Notes: generated by a model not told the origin, from the sequence alone. A stretch of DNA of 64,000 bases from Erythrobasidium yunnanense (GCA_001600175.1 BCJC01000005.1:724471-788470); one strand, 5' to 3'; shown: positions 35,843 through 48,724, numbered from the stretch's first letter. Numbers and translations are program-made.

Positions 35843-37148
35843 TTACACTTTGGATGCCGTCTTCGTTACTTTCTTATCCGACAGACTCATGCCGTCCGTA
35901 TCTTCGACTCGGACATCGTATCTCTGCGTGAAGTATGTCATGTTGAGGAGAAAAGCGCTACAGACATCCATCAGCACAAATACCCGTCCTCTCGTTGGTA
36001 TCGGGCGACTCACGCTGAAAACTCGGGAAGGACAGTCAAGCAATACTCGATCGCTACGAAGCGACTAGTGAAGCCCTGGCCATTGTAGTTCTGAAAGCTA
36101 TAGTAGGAAAGCTGTCATCAAGAAGCGACAAGGGTGAGTCAACCAAGTCGATCAGGCGTTACAGAAAAGCAGGGCTCACGCTTGGGACTGCCGCCTGCAG
36201 AACTCCGAATAGACCTCTGATGTTGAGCCAGAATGCCACGACTACCAACATTATCAGGGTCGGATGGATTCCCTTCCGCGAAGTTCTTCCCTGCTTCCGG
36301 TACTGTCTATTGTCGATGAATGCTTTCGCCAGACAGAGGTTGAAGACGAATGTCATTGCGTAAAACATGGCGGATCCGGCTGTACGAAGATCTCGTGCTA
36401 TACGCTCGTGGTCTGCCACTTCTCCAGTCGCCAAATCCGTGCTGATCCCGACTGAAGTAGCCAAGTAGGCACCTCCGGTGATGATCAAGATACTGACAGA
36501 CTTGGAGTCAACCGGTCAACCCCCGCTACCCTGCCTTCTGAAATACGGATCAACCTACTTGGCTGGCAAAAGAATCGACTCGACAATCGACAGGAACTCC
36601 GTCTTGTAATACATCCAGGGCATGAAGAGAGGCTGGAGCGTGAAGATCCGCAAAGCCGTCAAGCGGGCTTCTTGTCTCGTCCGCTCCTGAGGCCGCAGGA
36701 AGGAGCTTCCGAGGTTTACGATCTGCCAATTCTTCAGGAAGTGGTAGGAAGCGACCGTCAACGTGAAATAGCCCTCGGCGCCTATCCATCATCAGGTATG
36801 TGAGGGAGTTGTCTTGATAGGCCATGTTAACAATTGACTGTCTCACCTAAGATCAGATATGCGATGAAGACATTCGTATTCTGGAAGGCTAGGATGCCGA
36901 AAGCGACACCGCACGCCTGTTTATAAAGTCACATAATCTCATCAGACAACAGCCCATGATCATCTAGCTAGACCGCTGCCCCTCACCTGGGATGCCACTC
37001 TCACGATCGTATGGAAAAGAAGAATCGTCCACCTGGACTTGAATGTATATCTTCCCGTAGCATAGCATATAGCCATCCATATTGACAGTGCGAAGTAAAG
37101 GCACGTAAAAAGCAAAGCTACACTAGCTTCTTTTGCGAGGTGGGCCAT
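35843..37148 (-). CDS. multi-pass membrane protein A, tandem paralogue
   Basis: Exons 37148-36987, 36916-36847, 36781-36559, 36492-36180, 36111-36014 and 35957-35843 give 326 residues. About seven hydrophobic segments are visible, starting A-L-L-F-T-C-L-Y-F-A-L-S-I-W-M, then V-F-I-A-Y-L-I-L-G, I-L-I-I-T-G-G-A-Y-L, T-L-I-M-L-V-V-V-A-F-W-L-N and L-P-E-F-S-A-A-F-L-L-N. The seven-helix layout with Y-C-L-T-V-L-P-E resembles fungal families of RTA1/DUF3112 type, but I cannot name it. It is about two-thirds identical by eye to protein B next door, with matching intron positions. A TATAAAAG box lies about 80 bp before the start. Confidence 0.8.
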
Positions 37149-37946
37149 TGTATGTTTGTTGTGGTGGTAGAGCAGTGTGTGATGAGTGCAATGAGGAAGA
37201 TAAGATGGAGCATTTTTGCTCCTGCTTTTATATCAGGTTTCGCAGAACAAGGTATAAATAGAGACGCATCAGCAGAACCGAGCAGAGCCGAAGAGTCCCT
37301 ACTGCTATGCGGTGCAGAGCATAAGGACGCGTGCGTATGGAACGTGTAATGCAGTTTTAGCGCAGCGTAGTGTCATGCTGAAGGGTGAAAGGATTGTGCA
37401 GTGCCTTGTTACTTCATCTGCTCGTTTGCCTTGCTCGTTGTGTCAGCTTCCAGACGCTTTCGAACAGATCGTTACCGTACCTATCGTCAAATCCCTGCTG
37501 TATACTGACCGCCATTCGAACAGGAAAAGGGTCACCGCAGGTTGGCTTTCCACTTGCATATAGCATAGCGCATCAAAAACCCTCACCAGCATTTGCCTCA
37601 TCAGCACTTGCACTGAAGTTTCAACAGCAGTGTAGCCGGGACCTCGAATGCACACGCCTGCATTGGCTTCTCCTCACAAAAACAAAGCTTTCTACGATCT
37701 CGCCGCAGGCAAGGAGACTCAGCTCTGCATGCAAGCGCTTCGCACTGCTGGTCCACCTATTTGTCCCTGCGCGGGTCAGTTCAAGCAAAGAAGAAAGCTC
37801 TGAGGCAAAGCAAACTATCATGCTTGAAGGCCGCTTGATTGGTCGACATTTCACCTGCTTAACCAGACCGACGGACGTATAGGGATTACAGACTGAGACT
37901 AACTTGATCTGACTTGAACTGCTTGGACGTACTGGCCGGGAGCGCC
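37149..37946. other. intergenic between the two membrane paralogues
   Basis: 798 bp containing the promoter of gene A (TATA box listed) and the 3' end of gene B. No other gene seen. Confidence 0.5.
37225..37232 (-). promoter_or_regulatory. TATA box of membrane protein A
   Basis: TATAAAAG on the - strand, 77-84 bp upstream of the ATG at 37148. Gene B has a matching box, which supports function. Confidence 0.6.
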
Positions 37947-39246
37947 TCAAACTTTGGAAGGCGGGATTTCTGACGATTTCTTCTCCAGCACATCGAAATT
38001 GTCTGATCCCTCCATTCTGACGTCGCGTTTTTTGGTGAAGTACGTTATGTTGAGCAGGAAGGCGCTGAGTACACTCGTCAGCAAGGCCCTCACTCTTCCT
38101 GCGATAAAATAAACTTACGCGGAGAACTCAGGAAGAACAGTCAGGCAGTACTCAATTACGGTGAACCTGCTAGTGAAGCCATCGCCCTTGTAGTTTTCGC
38201 GACTGCTATAGGAGAGCTGAGGAAATTGTCAGCCGGTCAGCGTTGCCGGTGCCGAAGCAAAGAACGCAGACTTACGCTGGGAATGCCAGCCTGAAGTACA
38301 CCAAAGAGAACCCTGACATTGAGCCAGAAAGCCACGATGGCCAACACGATCAAAGTCGGATGGACTCCCTTTCTCGTGATCCTTCCTTCTCTCTGGTATC
38401 TTCGCTCGTCGAAGAACGTCTTGACCAAGCAGATGGTGAAGGCCACTGTCATTGAGTAGAAGAGGGCTGAGCCGGTCGTTCGGAGAGCTTTAGCTATGTT
38501 CTCTCGATTCTCCAGCTGGGCGGCAGTAAGATCTGAGCGAGTCGAGCCGGCTAAGTAGGAGCCTCCAGTGATGATAAGCGCGCTGGAATCACATGTCAGC
38601 CGCTATACTGGAGTATTAGTCGACCTGCATAGCCTACTTGGCTGGAATCAGGACGGTCTCGACAATAGTCAGGAACTCGGTCTTGTAGTACTTCCAGGGC
38701 ATGAGGAGAGGTTGGAAGGTCAAAGTCTTTCCGAACATGCGCCATGATTCTGCTTTGGTCTGCTTGCTAGGGCGAAGGAAGGAGAATCCGAGGTTGACCT
38801 TCTGCCAGTTCTTGAAGAAGTGGTACGAAGCGAGGGTCTATAAGAAACATCAGAAAGGACACTCATCGAGGAAGGGGTTAGTGTATACCAAGGTGAAGTA
38901 TCCTTCGGCGCCTGCGAACGTCTTGTTCAGCAACCAGTTCACTTCCGAGCGAACGTACGTACCTAAGATGAGGTATGCAATGAAGACATCAGTATTCTCG
39001 AATGCGAGTACTCCGAAAGCCACGCCACATGCCTGTTTCAGATTCTTATCAGATCAAGCTCGCGTGTCTCAGATGATGACCCACCTGTGAAGCTACTCGG
39101 ACGAAGGTATGGAAAGCTAATATAGCCCATCTTGATCTGATCTTGAATCGGTATGTCGAGAAACAGAATACCATCCATACTGCCAGGCCAAAATAGAGGA
39201 TTGCGAATAGGAGTGCTACGCCAGCTTCTGCGCCGAAATGGGCCAT
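37947..39246 (-). CDS. multi-pass membrane protein B, tandem paralogue
   Basis: Exons 39246-39085, 39032-38963, 38911-38889, 38837-38638, 38582-38276, 38216-38119 and 38064-37947 give 325 residues. It aligns with protein A from the first residue (M-A-H-F-G-A-E-A-G-V-A-L-L-F against M-A-H-L-A-K-E-A-S-V-A-L-L-F) to the C-terminal S-K-V. Exons 1, 2 and the penultimate one have identical lengths (162, 70, 98). Gene B has one intron more: A's third exon (223 nt) is split into 23 and 200 nt by an intron at 38838-38888. Function unknown; an integral membrane receptor or transporter-like protein is likely. Confidence 0.8.
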
Positions 39247-39585
39247 CTTGTATACTAACTAGTGTGAAGAAACAAAGATATAAGACTTCACTGGTCTGTT
39301 TTATAGTCAGGATACGGCTACCGAGCAGAGCCGAAGCGTCCGTTCGCACGTCAGCCAAGAAATCACAGGACGCAACAGCCTACATTTAGACCAAGCATCA
39401 GAACTGAAAGAATGAGATGCAATGTAGTCTGCCGATGTAGCTATATCTTGCTTGATTTTGGCTTCAGAGACCGTTCCTGTGCCTGGATCACTCCACTGCG
39501 TCTGTGCCTCCTTCAACTGGGATTCTCTGCTTTCGCCTCTTTCCTTCGCTCCAACTCGTTCGATAAGGATAAGGGATAAGTCAAG
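39247..39585. other. divergent intergenic region
   Basis: 339 bp between the start of membrane gene B and the start of the RRM gene; it contains the TATA box of B and a shared short promoter. Confidence 0.5.
39298..39305 (-). promoter_or_regulatory. TATA box of membrane protein B
   Basis: TATAAAAC on the - strand, 52-59 bp upstream of the ATG at 39246, comparable to the box before gene A. Confidence 0.55.
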
Positions 39586-42500
39586 ATGGAGAACAACAAC
39601 ACATCTGCAAACGAAGCCTTACTGGCTCAAGAAGCCGAATCTCACAAGCAAATCGAGGACTACATAGCTACTTTAGACCTCGAAACAGCGTCAAATGAGC
39701 TGCGTATCGATCTGATAGAGTTTGTAGAAGCTGCTCAGGCTTTGATGGGTCCAGGAGGTCAGGAATACTACGTTACCTGCAACCTGCAACGAAAACAAGC
39801 TGACGCGGGCTGCAGACCTGTCATTCGATTCTGAGGATGCAAACAGCGAGAGCTCACGAAGTAGCGCGTCATCCGTCAAGTTCCTCATAGCTGCACCTCT
39901 CAAGGACGTTCCCGAAGCATGGAAATCTGCATTCACGACGACACCGAATGATTCTCGAGAAAACAGCTTCGTGACAACAACACCAAGCATAAACTTCAGC
40001 AAACTATCAAAGGACATCATCTCTTCGAACTTCAAGAAGACGGACGTGCCGGCTCCGAAAGCGTCTGCTATCATGTTTATTCGCTCCCCAGCTGAGAGCA
40101 CCACCTCATCATCATCATCATTGGCCGACGCGTCAGAAACGTCTGTTATCAAGCATTTCAAGCAGATTGGGGGTACGAAGGAAGCTACGTTATCACCATA
40201 CTACGAGGCCAGAGACGGAAGTAAGAAAGCTGTCCTCGTCCTTCGAACAAATCACGCTACTCCACCTTCGCCTTCGCCGAATACTGGAAAGAATACACAA
40301 GAAGCCTCTTCTTCAGAGGAAGAGCAAGGAAACGAATCAAGTATCAACGTCGATATTATCCCTCTCAAGAGATTCCAGAAAGACGAGAATGAGAAAGAGA
40401 CAGCGGCGAAAGCAGCCGACACAACCCTTTCCTCAACAGATCTCAGCACCTCGGAAGGTCAATCGTCACCTTCATCGGCCGCCGAACCTTCTGTTCGCCC
40501 TGCGGCTGTCTCCCCTCCCAAGTCAAGCTTTCCCAAAGCTGCTATCAATCTTTTCCCAGCAGCTGCCACATGCGCTCATGCAGCTTCCAAGACTACTGTT
40601 TTGAAGATTACAAACATTCCCTGGACGCTCACGAACGCACAGCTTATTCGCTGGTTCGGAAGCGCACTGGAGAAAAGCATGCTCCCACCTGAATTACAGA
40701 TTATGAGCGTACATATCTGCTGTGATCGGTATGTCTTTCTTATCATTTACGCTTCCATTTCTTCACTAACATGAGGTTCGCCGGACGACAGATTCAAGGG
40801 AAGGACAAGAGTCCCTGCCTTCCTCGAAGTTCTCTCTAGCAAGACTGCTCTGAAGGTCGTTAACGAAAAGAGCGGCAAACTACTCAACAAGCGAGACATC
40901 AAGATCAGTATAGCAAGCAAACGGGAACTGATGACAGCCGTGAGTGCAAATATGATCAATGTTGAAAGCGGTTTGCCTACTCATCTGAGTGTGTTGTGAT
41001 GGCAGATCTTCCCTACTTGGGCCGCATCAGCCTTCTCAACGAAAGAAAGAACACCTATCTTATCAGACAATGAAATCGCAGGCCTTAAGGAGCTTTGCAA
41101 GCTGAAGGTTAGCTTGTGAAACCTTTACCTGGATCAAATACTTTAAATAGCCGCTTATGCCTGTTTTTGGCTTTCTTTGCAGGCTCCTTTCGTCAGACAG
41201 ACTCCAGAAAGACCATTCGTGAACATCCTCAGCATCGCCGCCAAAGTAAGCTTCTTTCCGCCGATCAAGCGCTGTTTCAGCTTGAATGCCATCCTTTCTT
41301 TTTTCTTCGCAGTTCCCATGGAAGAGCAAAGATACTCTTTCTTCGCAGGGTGACGAGCAGAACAAGGCACTTCAGCTGATCAGAGGTAAGCCCACCGAAG
41401 TCCGATATAGCTTTTAAGGACACGTTGATCGCTTCTTTGCATCTTTTTCGATTTCCATGCAGACGGCTACAAGCTCCTCAATCAGTACGGCAAGCGGATT
41501 GAAGACTATGACACTATTCGTTCTCTCTTTCATCAGTTCTTAGAGACTCACGGTGGAATCACAGGCTCTTTACGCAGCGTCTCCGTCTCTCCTGCCATAT
41601 GTGCAACTTCAGGTCCTCTGGCGCCTTCTACAAATGCCAACACATCAAGTTCATCAATAGAAGACAATTCCTCTTTCTCAGTATCAAATTCAAGTAGTTT
41701 CGCATCTTTCTCATCACCATACAAACGAGCTCTTCTCTCTAACCCATCCACGAGACGAGAAGTAGTGATCGAGATGGATCTTCCGGATAACGCACCTGCT
41801 GCACCTCCCTCATCACACGTCTCGTCGTCGAGAGAAGCGAGCCCAAAGTCGTCTTCCCTGCTTTCGGGGACACTATCTACGAATACTAGATCGGGAAGTC
41901 AGGATAGTGGAAGTAATACCAGCATAAACGTGGAAATGCTACTTAAGATACTCCAGAAATGCTCAGAAGAGAACAAACACCTGGTCTCTTCACAAACCAA
42001 GTACACAAATAAAGTACATACAGCAGAGACCACTCCCGATCCGAAGGAGCCATTGAAAGCTAGTAACAACGAGACCGTCAATCTCAACCATTTGACCGTC
42101 CAGAAACCCCAGATGGCCATTACACCAGAAAGAAGCGAGAGTATCCGAGGGATCACTCAGCTCAACGCAGAGTACGAGAAACAAGACATGCTAGCTAGAA
42201 AGCAGGCCAAACAGAAAGAAAGAGAGTCTCGCCAACTGCGAGAAGCGGTCAAAGCCGCTGGCTATCAGAGACAGGCGCCGTCTCACCATTACCATCCATA
42301 CCAGCATCATCATCACCAGCAGTATCAGGAGCAGCAGCAGACGAATACCGAAGCACTCCTTTCAAATTCATACTTCAGAGATTCGCTCCTTTCGGCGAAC
42401 TCTCCCTACCACAAACAGTTACCTGCTCTTCCTGTCATTGCAGAAGCTAAAGAAGAAGCCTACACACCGAATTACCTCTCCTCTACTCCAAATGATCGTT

Positions 42501-42895
42501 TCGGGTACGCTGCTCAACGAGCTCTCGGCGTTTCCTCCATTTCCAACACCGCCAACACGAGTGCAAACACTTCTTTCTCTCCAAGAGTCATTGGAAAGCC
42601 AAATGTCCCAGAAAGTCTCTTCACACCAGACGCGCCGTACAAGCATACGAATTATCCACTTTACCCGCCAGGCCTGAGCCTGCCTCAGTATGCTACTTCG
42701 CCGACGCATGCACATATGAATGCTCAATCTGGCTTTCCATATGGCTTCATGACACAACAGCAGCAGCATGCAGCTCAGATACAGGCGCAGAATAGCAGTG
42801 GTGGCGGCAAATTAGATAATCTGGCGAGCGAGTTCGGTATGAACAAAGATCAGCTTAGGATGCTTATGCAGAGACTAGTTAGCATCGTGGAGTGA
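39586..42895 (+). CDS. RRM-domain RNA-binding protein
   Basis: Exons 39586-39757, 39816-40728, 40792-40939, 41006-41107, 41183-41245, 41313-41385 and 41463-42895 give 967 residues. An RRM lies at about residues 315-405: the RNP2-like strand is V-L-K-I-T-N-I-P-W-T-L, the second helix and strand run R-T-R-V-P-A-F-L-E-V-L (RNP1 position), and K-R-D-I-K-I-S-I-A-S-K closes it. The following 150 residues (F-P-T-W-A-A-S-A-F, Q-L-I-R-D-G-Y-K-L-L-N-Q-Y-G) look conserved, perhaps a second degenerate RRM. The C-terminal half is Ser-rich with a His/Gln tract near residue 770 and ends in a short helix (M-L-M-Q-R-L-V-S-I-V-E). Domain build suggests a post-transcriptional regulator; the specific family is unknown. 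Confidence 0.85.
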
Positions 42896-43306
42896 ATCGA
42901 GTGGGTGTTCAGCGGAAGAAAGTCGAGATTTTCCAATTTCAGAGATTTTAATGTGTCGTGTATAGCGATGTTATGCTGTAGCGAATGTTGTCGTAGCAAG
43001 TGGTTAAGTGTAGTTAATGCTTAGTATTCGTGTAGGTAAATGCAGGCTTTTCGCAAACAGAGTTACGCGTGTCAGGTTCAGCGCGTCTTTGGCGCGTCTC
43101 CCGTTCAAACATTTCACAGAGTCTGAGCAGAGTGGGTATAAGCTTGCATTCAAGACTTTACGACTTCAACACTTTCCTTTACACCACTTTCATTACCTTC
43201 GACATCATTGTCCGGCTCCTCACCGCGTCTCTTTGGCCTTCTCGTCAAAGCTTTGGCCGTCGATAATTCTCTGGCTTGAATTTCTGACGATTCTGCGACT
43301 GCCAGA
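42896..43306. other. intergenic
   Basis: 411 bp between two + strand genes. GGTATAAGC at about 43136 could serve as a weak TATA element of the downstream gene. Confidence 0.4.
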
Positions 43307-46150
43307 ATGGACATTCAAGCATCTCCAGAGCCATCACCATCGTCGCAGTCATCTTCTGGACGTCGTGCGGGCCATCTCAAGCGTCTCAGCTTGTCCGTTG
43401 CTCCGCGCGACTTTGCTGGCGAAAGTAGCAGTTCGAGCAGCCTGTTCTCGCCAGAAAGGTCGTCGATATCACCATCTACAAGAAGTAATATTAGTCGTTC
43501 AGATGCCAACTCCCTTCCTTCACCTTTGAACCGCTCTTTGGGCTCCTCGTCAAGGCGTCAGAGGCCACTTTCGCTCTACAGCAACAGTAGCAGTGGTTCG
43601 CAAGGCGCTCTGGATGGCCTCACTGGATCTCCATCTCCTGTAGTGAAAGGTCTGCCAGTGTGCGACGAAGAAGGCTCAGCGCAAGAGGCTACTTTCACGC
43701 CTACCAGCAGCACCACCGCTTCACGTGCTTCGCCTGGTCTACCCTTGACACCTCTGGGTGCAGGAAGATCAGAATTTAATAGCAGTGTAGGGAGGAGGAG
43801 CATATTGGGCCGGTCAGCACATGCGAGGAGGCAGAGCAGTATATCGTACGCAAGATCCCCTTCGGCCGTATCGCCCCTCAATGGCAGCATCAGTGGACCT
43901 TCTACACCCAGGAGCGCAGTCAGCACGCCTAGAGATACACCTGGGCATCCAGGTCTTCCTTCTTCAGCATCATCCGGAGCAAACGTAGGAGATAATGCAG
44001 CTCAGACACCCGCGAGGCTAGACTACTTTGGGGCAGCGAAACCGGCTGCCATCAAGCCGCCCAGTCATATTGCTGAAGAGCGTAACTCTGAAAGCCCTAA
44101 AACAAGCCCTTACAACGAGCTCAATGTCGGGATTGGCGCAAAGAGCGCGGATCTCCTCACTTTCATAGCAAAAAAGGAGCGGAGATGTCTGGATCTCAGA
44201 GAGGGTGAGCGTGCATCTCCCTCCTCTTTAAGATCTTTCCGGCTGACGCGCATCTTCGTCAACAGAACTCAAGCGGAACGAGGAGGAACTAGCGACTCTG
44301 AAGAAGAAATGGGAAGCCATCATCCAACGAGAGATGATGTCCGCAGCAGCAGCAGCATCCTCTGCCGACCAGTCGAGCTCTCCGGCAAGGTCTGATTCCG
44401 CTTCACCTCAACAAAGCACGCACGCGACATCTTCCGCGGGTGGACTTTTCTCCTCCATCACAGCCAGTCTTTCCGCTTCTACTTCCCCCTCTTCCACTTC
44501 TTCAGCTACTACAGCTTCTCCTTCCCCTTCTTCCAGACCTTCATCCGCATCAGCTGCGAATCGAAGGTTATTGACATCTCGGCACAGCATCTCCATCAGC
44601 CCCACCGCTTCCCGTTCTTCAACTTCCGACTCGTATTCCGGAGGTGCGAATCTATCACTACAAGAATCGCCTACTGAGCGAATCGCTGCTACTTCACCGG
44701 GCGGAACCAGCCAAGCGAACTACGATGTTTCGAAGGTAGCGAAGTCGTGGTTGGGAGGAGTCATGAAGCATGCTTCTTCCGTGTTGGAGACACTCGCTCC
44801 GCCTCCCTCAGCTACCTCGGCAAACGATCTAGGGACGGTTCGCGAGGAGGAGGAACCTGAGGAAAGCGATGAGGAGACTAGCGATACCAGACGCCGGCAT
44901 ACGGAGGAAGATAGCAGGAGGATAAGCACGGCTACTGAAGCTACGCTTTCGTCCACGACAAGCAGTAACAGCCCGTCTTCAAGCTATGACACCGAAGAGG
45001 ATGGCAGATTCTCGTCGACTGCAACCAGCAGGTCTAGCAGTATCTCGAGCATGGACACGCACAGTGACTCTTTGCACTTGTCAAAATCGGAAGAATCTGT
45101 TGGGACGCTCAAACAAGGCGGAGACGACATCACGCCCGTCTCGACTCCTCTTCTGCCAGATACGACTCCCCGGGCTGGGAAATCACCAAATACCGAAGTC
45201 GATGACCTATGGGGCCTAGACGGCTTCGAAGATTCTTCAGCTCGTGAGAATAGGGAGAAGCTGGAGCAGGCTAGAATTGATGAAGTGCATACTTCGCCCC
45301 AGAAGAGTAGGACGCCTGTGGAAGCTACGAAGCCGAGTCACGGAAGGAGACGCTCGACTGCCTTTGAGCTAGGTGGTGCTTGGGGAAGCATGATGGGCAA
45401 GAAGTGGAGCGAGGTTGCCAACAGCGAGACGTGAGTAAAGTCGGATAGGTCATAATCAGGAAGTATACTGACTCGGGTGCTCTACACAGTTTCAAGACAT
45501 CCAAGCGGGCTACCATGAACTTTGTCGATACTTTCGAAAGGACACTCGGCGATGCTCTCTTCGAAGCTCCAAACGCCAAGAAAGCATCTCCTGACTCCAG
45601 CCAAGGGTCAATGATGTATCTCAATGGCGAATACGTCCCTTCGTCCGTGGCGGAATCGCCTTCTCCCTCCGAGCGTGAGCGGTCCCTTCCATCTGGCATT
45701 GGAAGTGCAGGAGCATGGAGCACTCTTCTCGGAGGAGGGCGCTCAAAGACTACACCCAAGACCAAAGGCGAAGAATGGACTGCGCAAAGCCCGAATGGCG
45801 ATTTGGGCGAGACGAGTATGTCTCCTTCTTCAGCTTCTGCTCGCAGTCCGGGCGGAAGCAGAAAAGCGAGGATTGCACTCAATGACAATCCGCTAGAAGA
45901 GGATGACGAGTCTTTCGATACCTTCTCCTCCTCTTCTCCCGTTCAACATGCGACTTCTCGCCCGATCTCGACGAAATCGATAAATCTACGACCAGGAGCT
46001 ACGAGGACTAAGCACTCCAAGCGAATGAGTCTGCCTAATAATCTGCTAGTAGGCGAGCCAAGAAAACCTTCCAGCTCTGCTTTCGGACTAGGGCTAGAGA
46101 ACGTCAGTGAGGAAGATAAAGCAGAGACGGAAGATGCTTGGGGGTGGTAG
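43307..46150 (+). CDS. Ser-rich protein with DUF4048-like segment
   Basis: Exons 43307-44204, 44266-45430 and 45490-46150 give 907 residues. Most of it is low-complexity Ser/Thr/Pro. The conserved spot straddles the first intron: A-D-L-L-T-F-I-A-K-K-E-R-R-C-L-D-L-R-E, then E-L-K-R-N-E-E-E-L-A-T-L-K-K-K-W, a charged helix that I associate with fungal DUF4048 proteins. Further short conserved-looking pieces are K-S-W-L-G-G-V-M-K-H near residue 440 and the C-terminal D-A-W-G-W. No enzymatic domain is seen. It is the last gene before the MYND array. Confidence 0.8.
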
Positions 46151-46507
46151 ACATACATACGCAGTACAGACAGGCTTCTGCAGGGATAGGGTAATTTATG
46201 CTCATAGCGGTAACGACTGTGCTAGACCTTTTGTTGCAGTACTTTCTGTTGGACTGTAGCATTTGTATGCATGCAGTCATTCAGTAACAGCATTATCCTT
46301 CTCGCCCTGGTAAGAGGTGAAGCTGAAGTCATTTCTACAAAGGTTTCCCCTGATGTTGAGCTCGGGCCTTCTGGCTATGATCGGTCTGTTTGGGCATCTC
46401 AACACCGATTCAAGCAAGACATTACGCAGGCGCTACATCTCCTTCCTTCGTTCCAATCACTTCGCAATTTCTGTCTGTCGAAGACGGATGCTCCCATCTT
46501 CTTCAGG
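46151..46507. other. intergenic, left border of the MYND array
   Basis: 357 bp between the DUF4048 gene and the first array member. No repeat or mobile element is visible at the border. Confidence 0.5.
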
Positions 46508-47468
46508 ATGTTCGTACACCCAATGCTGCTGAGGGCAGAACTCGAGCAGTTCCCCTACTCGTACTGCAAGACACATGGACAAGGTATGTCTGGAGATGCA
46601 ACGATCCGCGCAGCGTGTGCTTACAAAGGATTTGAACAGAGGTCAGCAGCGAGGTCTGGCTCAGTACTATCGAAGGTTTCGAGTTGGCACTATCGAAAGG
46701 AGTAGACATCAAGGACTCCTCGCTCCAGAACATTATCATGACGGTACGAGTGGCCAACGCTCTTGCCGGCTGGCAGTGCCCAGACAGCGTGCGCATCTAT
46801 CAGGCTATAGCGCATGAGGTGCAGCATCCTTTGCGCTGGTCAAAGCTCAGCGAGGAGAACAAGCGAAGTATGGACGAATACCTCAAGATCTGCGAGAAGT
46901 CGGGCTGCATTGATTCAGACATGTCATTCGATGTCAGGCCGGCGAATGGCAGGGAATGGATTGAAATGGCATGTCGCAAGCAGGAGGATGCACCAAGTCT
47001 AGCTATCGCGGCTGCGATCAATAAAATCTCGGATCCCTCGCTTCGTGAGGAGGTACACATGCAAGTAACCGTCAGTGATATGCAACTATAATATACCGGG
47101 ACTTAATGCTCAGAAGCAACCCTGCTGCAGGCACGAAAGATCAGCAACTTAATGCTCAACAGCCCTCTGTGCAATAAACAGACTTCTAGAACTTGCAGTC
47201 AGTGCCGTAGCACAGATGCTTCCGCTTTGCGAAAATGCTCTAGGTACGATGTCCCTTTGTCGATCTATCTCAGCTGCTTGTTCTGATGCATCCTGCTGCA
47301 AGTTGCCTGGTCCGAGAGTACTGCAGCAAACAATGTCAGAAGAAACACTGGGCTGAGATTCACAAGAAAGAGTGCCCTATCTTTAGCAAGGTCACCAAGA
47401 TACGCATTCCGGACGAGTTAGCTAGAGCTCTCGATGCTTACAATGCTGCTGCTTCTCCCACCTCTTAG
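46508..47468 (+). CDS. MYND array gene 1 (subtype I)
   Basis: Exons 46508-46583, 46640-47064, 47131-47243 and 47303-47468 give 259 residues. The start is M-F-V-H-P-M-L-L-R-A-E-L-E-Q-F-P. The central domain holds L-A-G-W-Q-C-P-D-S-V-R-I-Y-Q-A-I and S-M-D-E-Y-L-K-I-C. The zinc finger begins C-S-Q-C, then K-C-S-S-C, Y-C-S-K-Q-C-Q-K-K-H-W and H-K-K-E-C, so all eight ligands are present. The second intron's acceptor (47130) was chosen to keep phase 0 as in the paralogues; exon 3 is the longest of the array (113 nt). The protein ends in an Ala/Ser tail. Confidence 0.85.
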
Positions 47469-47749
47469 TCTACGTTCAGCCTCAGGCAGGATAGGTGAAG
47501 GCGCATCAAGCAGAGATTAAGATCGCTCTAATTAGTGATCTGGCGTGTCGAGATAGAGAGTCCTTATGCTTGTGACATGCTAAGCGATCTACGTCCCCTA
47601 CCGGAGCCTTCCTCTCTCCGCACGGACCTCCTTACTGTTGATCGCTCTGTTTGGCACATCGAAGAGTTCTACATGCTGATTCCCGCAGGTCTCGCTTCTG
47701 CCCAACTCTCCCACGACTTTCCTCAAAAAGGCTGTCGCAGCACTCCACA

Positions 47750-48724
47750 ATGTTCCTTCAGCCTATGCTCTTGAGAGAAGAGCTTGAGCAGTTCCCTCTC
47801 TCGTATTGTCGGATGGAGGGATTAGGTAAGATGCAGTCGCTGAGTGCTCTAGTAAATATGTTGAGCATGCCTTTGACAGACGCACAAATGAAGAAATGGT
47901 GCAGCGTCGTATGCGGCCTCGAGTTGGCGCTCAAGATGCCGCTCGGGCTGGAAGACCCTATGCTGCAGAACATCCTAAACGAAGTGCGCGCATCAAATGG
48001 CTTCGCTGGCTGGAAATGCCCCGATACTGTTTCGATCTACCAAGCAATCGCACGAGAAGTGCAAGGTCCTCTCAACTGGCACAGCCTCAGCGAACAGACC
48101 AAGCGGAGCATGCACGACTATCTTCAGCACTGCCGGGACAGAGGTGTCGTAGGAGCCGAGTTACTCGTTCAAATGGATGAAACAACCACGACAACGGATC
48201 CCGAAACGGGTGCTCGTTACGTAGAAATGTCTCGCAAGAATGCCGACCCTCAAGATATAGCACTCGCGACTGCGATCAATAAGATCTCGAATCCAGAAGT
48301 CAAGGAAGAGCTCCTACGTGAGAACATGGTAGGTCGAGCTATCTCCGAGTTGCGAAGAAGGGCAAATCGCTGAGACGTCTTTTGAAACGAAAGACTCGGC
48401 GCATGATGCGTATGCGAGGCGAAGAAGACACTTTGAGAATGTGCAGTGGCTGCGAAAGCACGGCCTTGTCAGCGCTCAAGAAATGCTCGAGGCACGTCGT
48501 TTCCGTTTTCGCCTGATTCTATGCTTGCAAACAGCTGACAGCGTTCTCTCTTTCACAGATGTCTTGTGAGGGAATACTGTAGCGTACAATGTCAGAAGAA
48601 ACACTGGTCAGATGGGCACAAGAAGGAATGCTCACACTTCGTCGAAATTACCAGAATACGCATATCGGAAGAGCTGGCGTCGGATCTTCAGGTATACAAT
48701 GCTGCTATGGCTCGCAATTTATAG
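47750..48724 (+). CDS. MYND array gene 2 (subtype I)
   Basis: Exons 47750-47825, 47880-48328, 48394-48491 and 48559-48724 give 262 residues. It is closest to gene 1: M-F-L-Q-P-M-L-L-R-E-E-L-E-Q-F-P, F-A-G-W-K-C-P-D-T-V-S-I-Y-Q-A-I, I-N-K-I-S-N-P-E-V. The finger runs C-S-G-C, K-C-S-R-C, Y-C-S-V-Q-C-Q-K-K-H-W, H-K-K-E-C. Exon 4 is 166 nt, as in gene 1. The last intron begins GC (GCACGT) rather than GT; all other array introns begin GT. Exon 3 starts with a Met/Arg-rich stretch. Confidence 0.87.
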
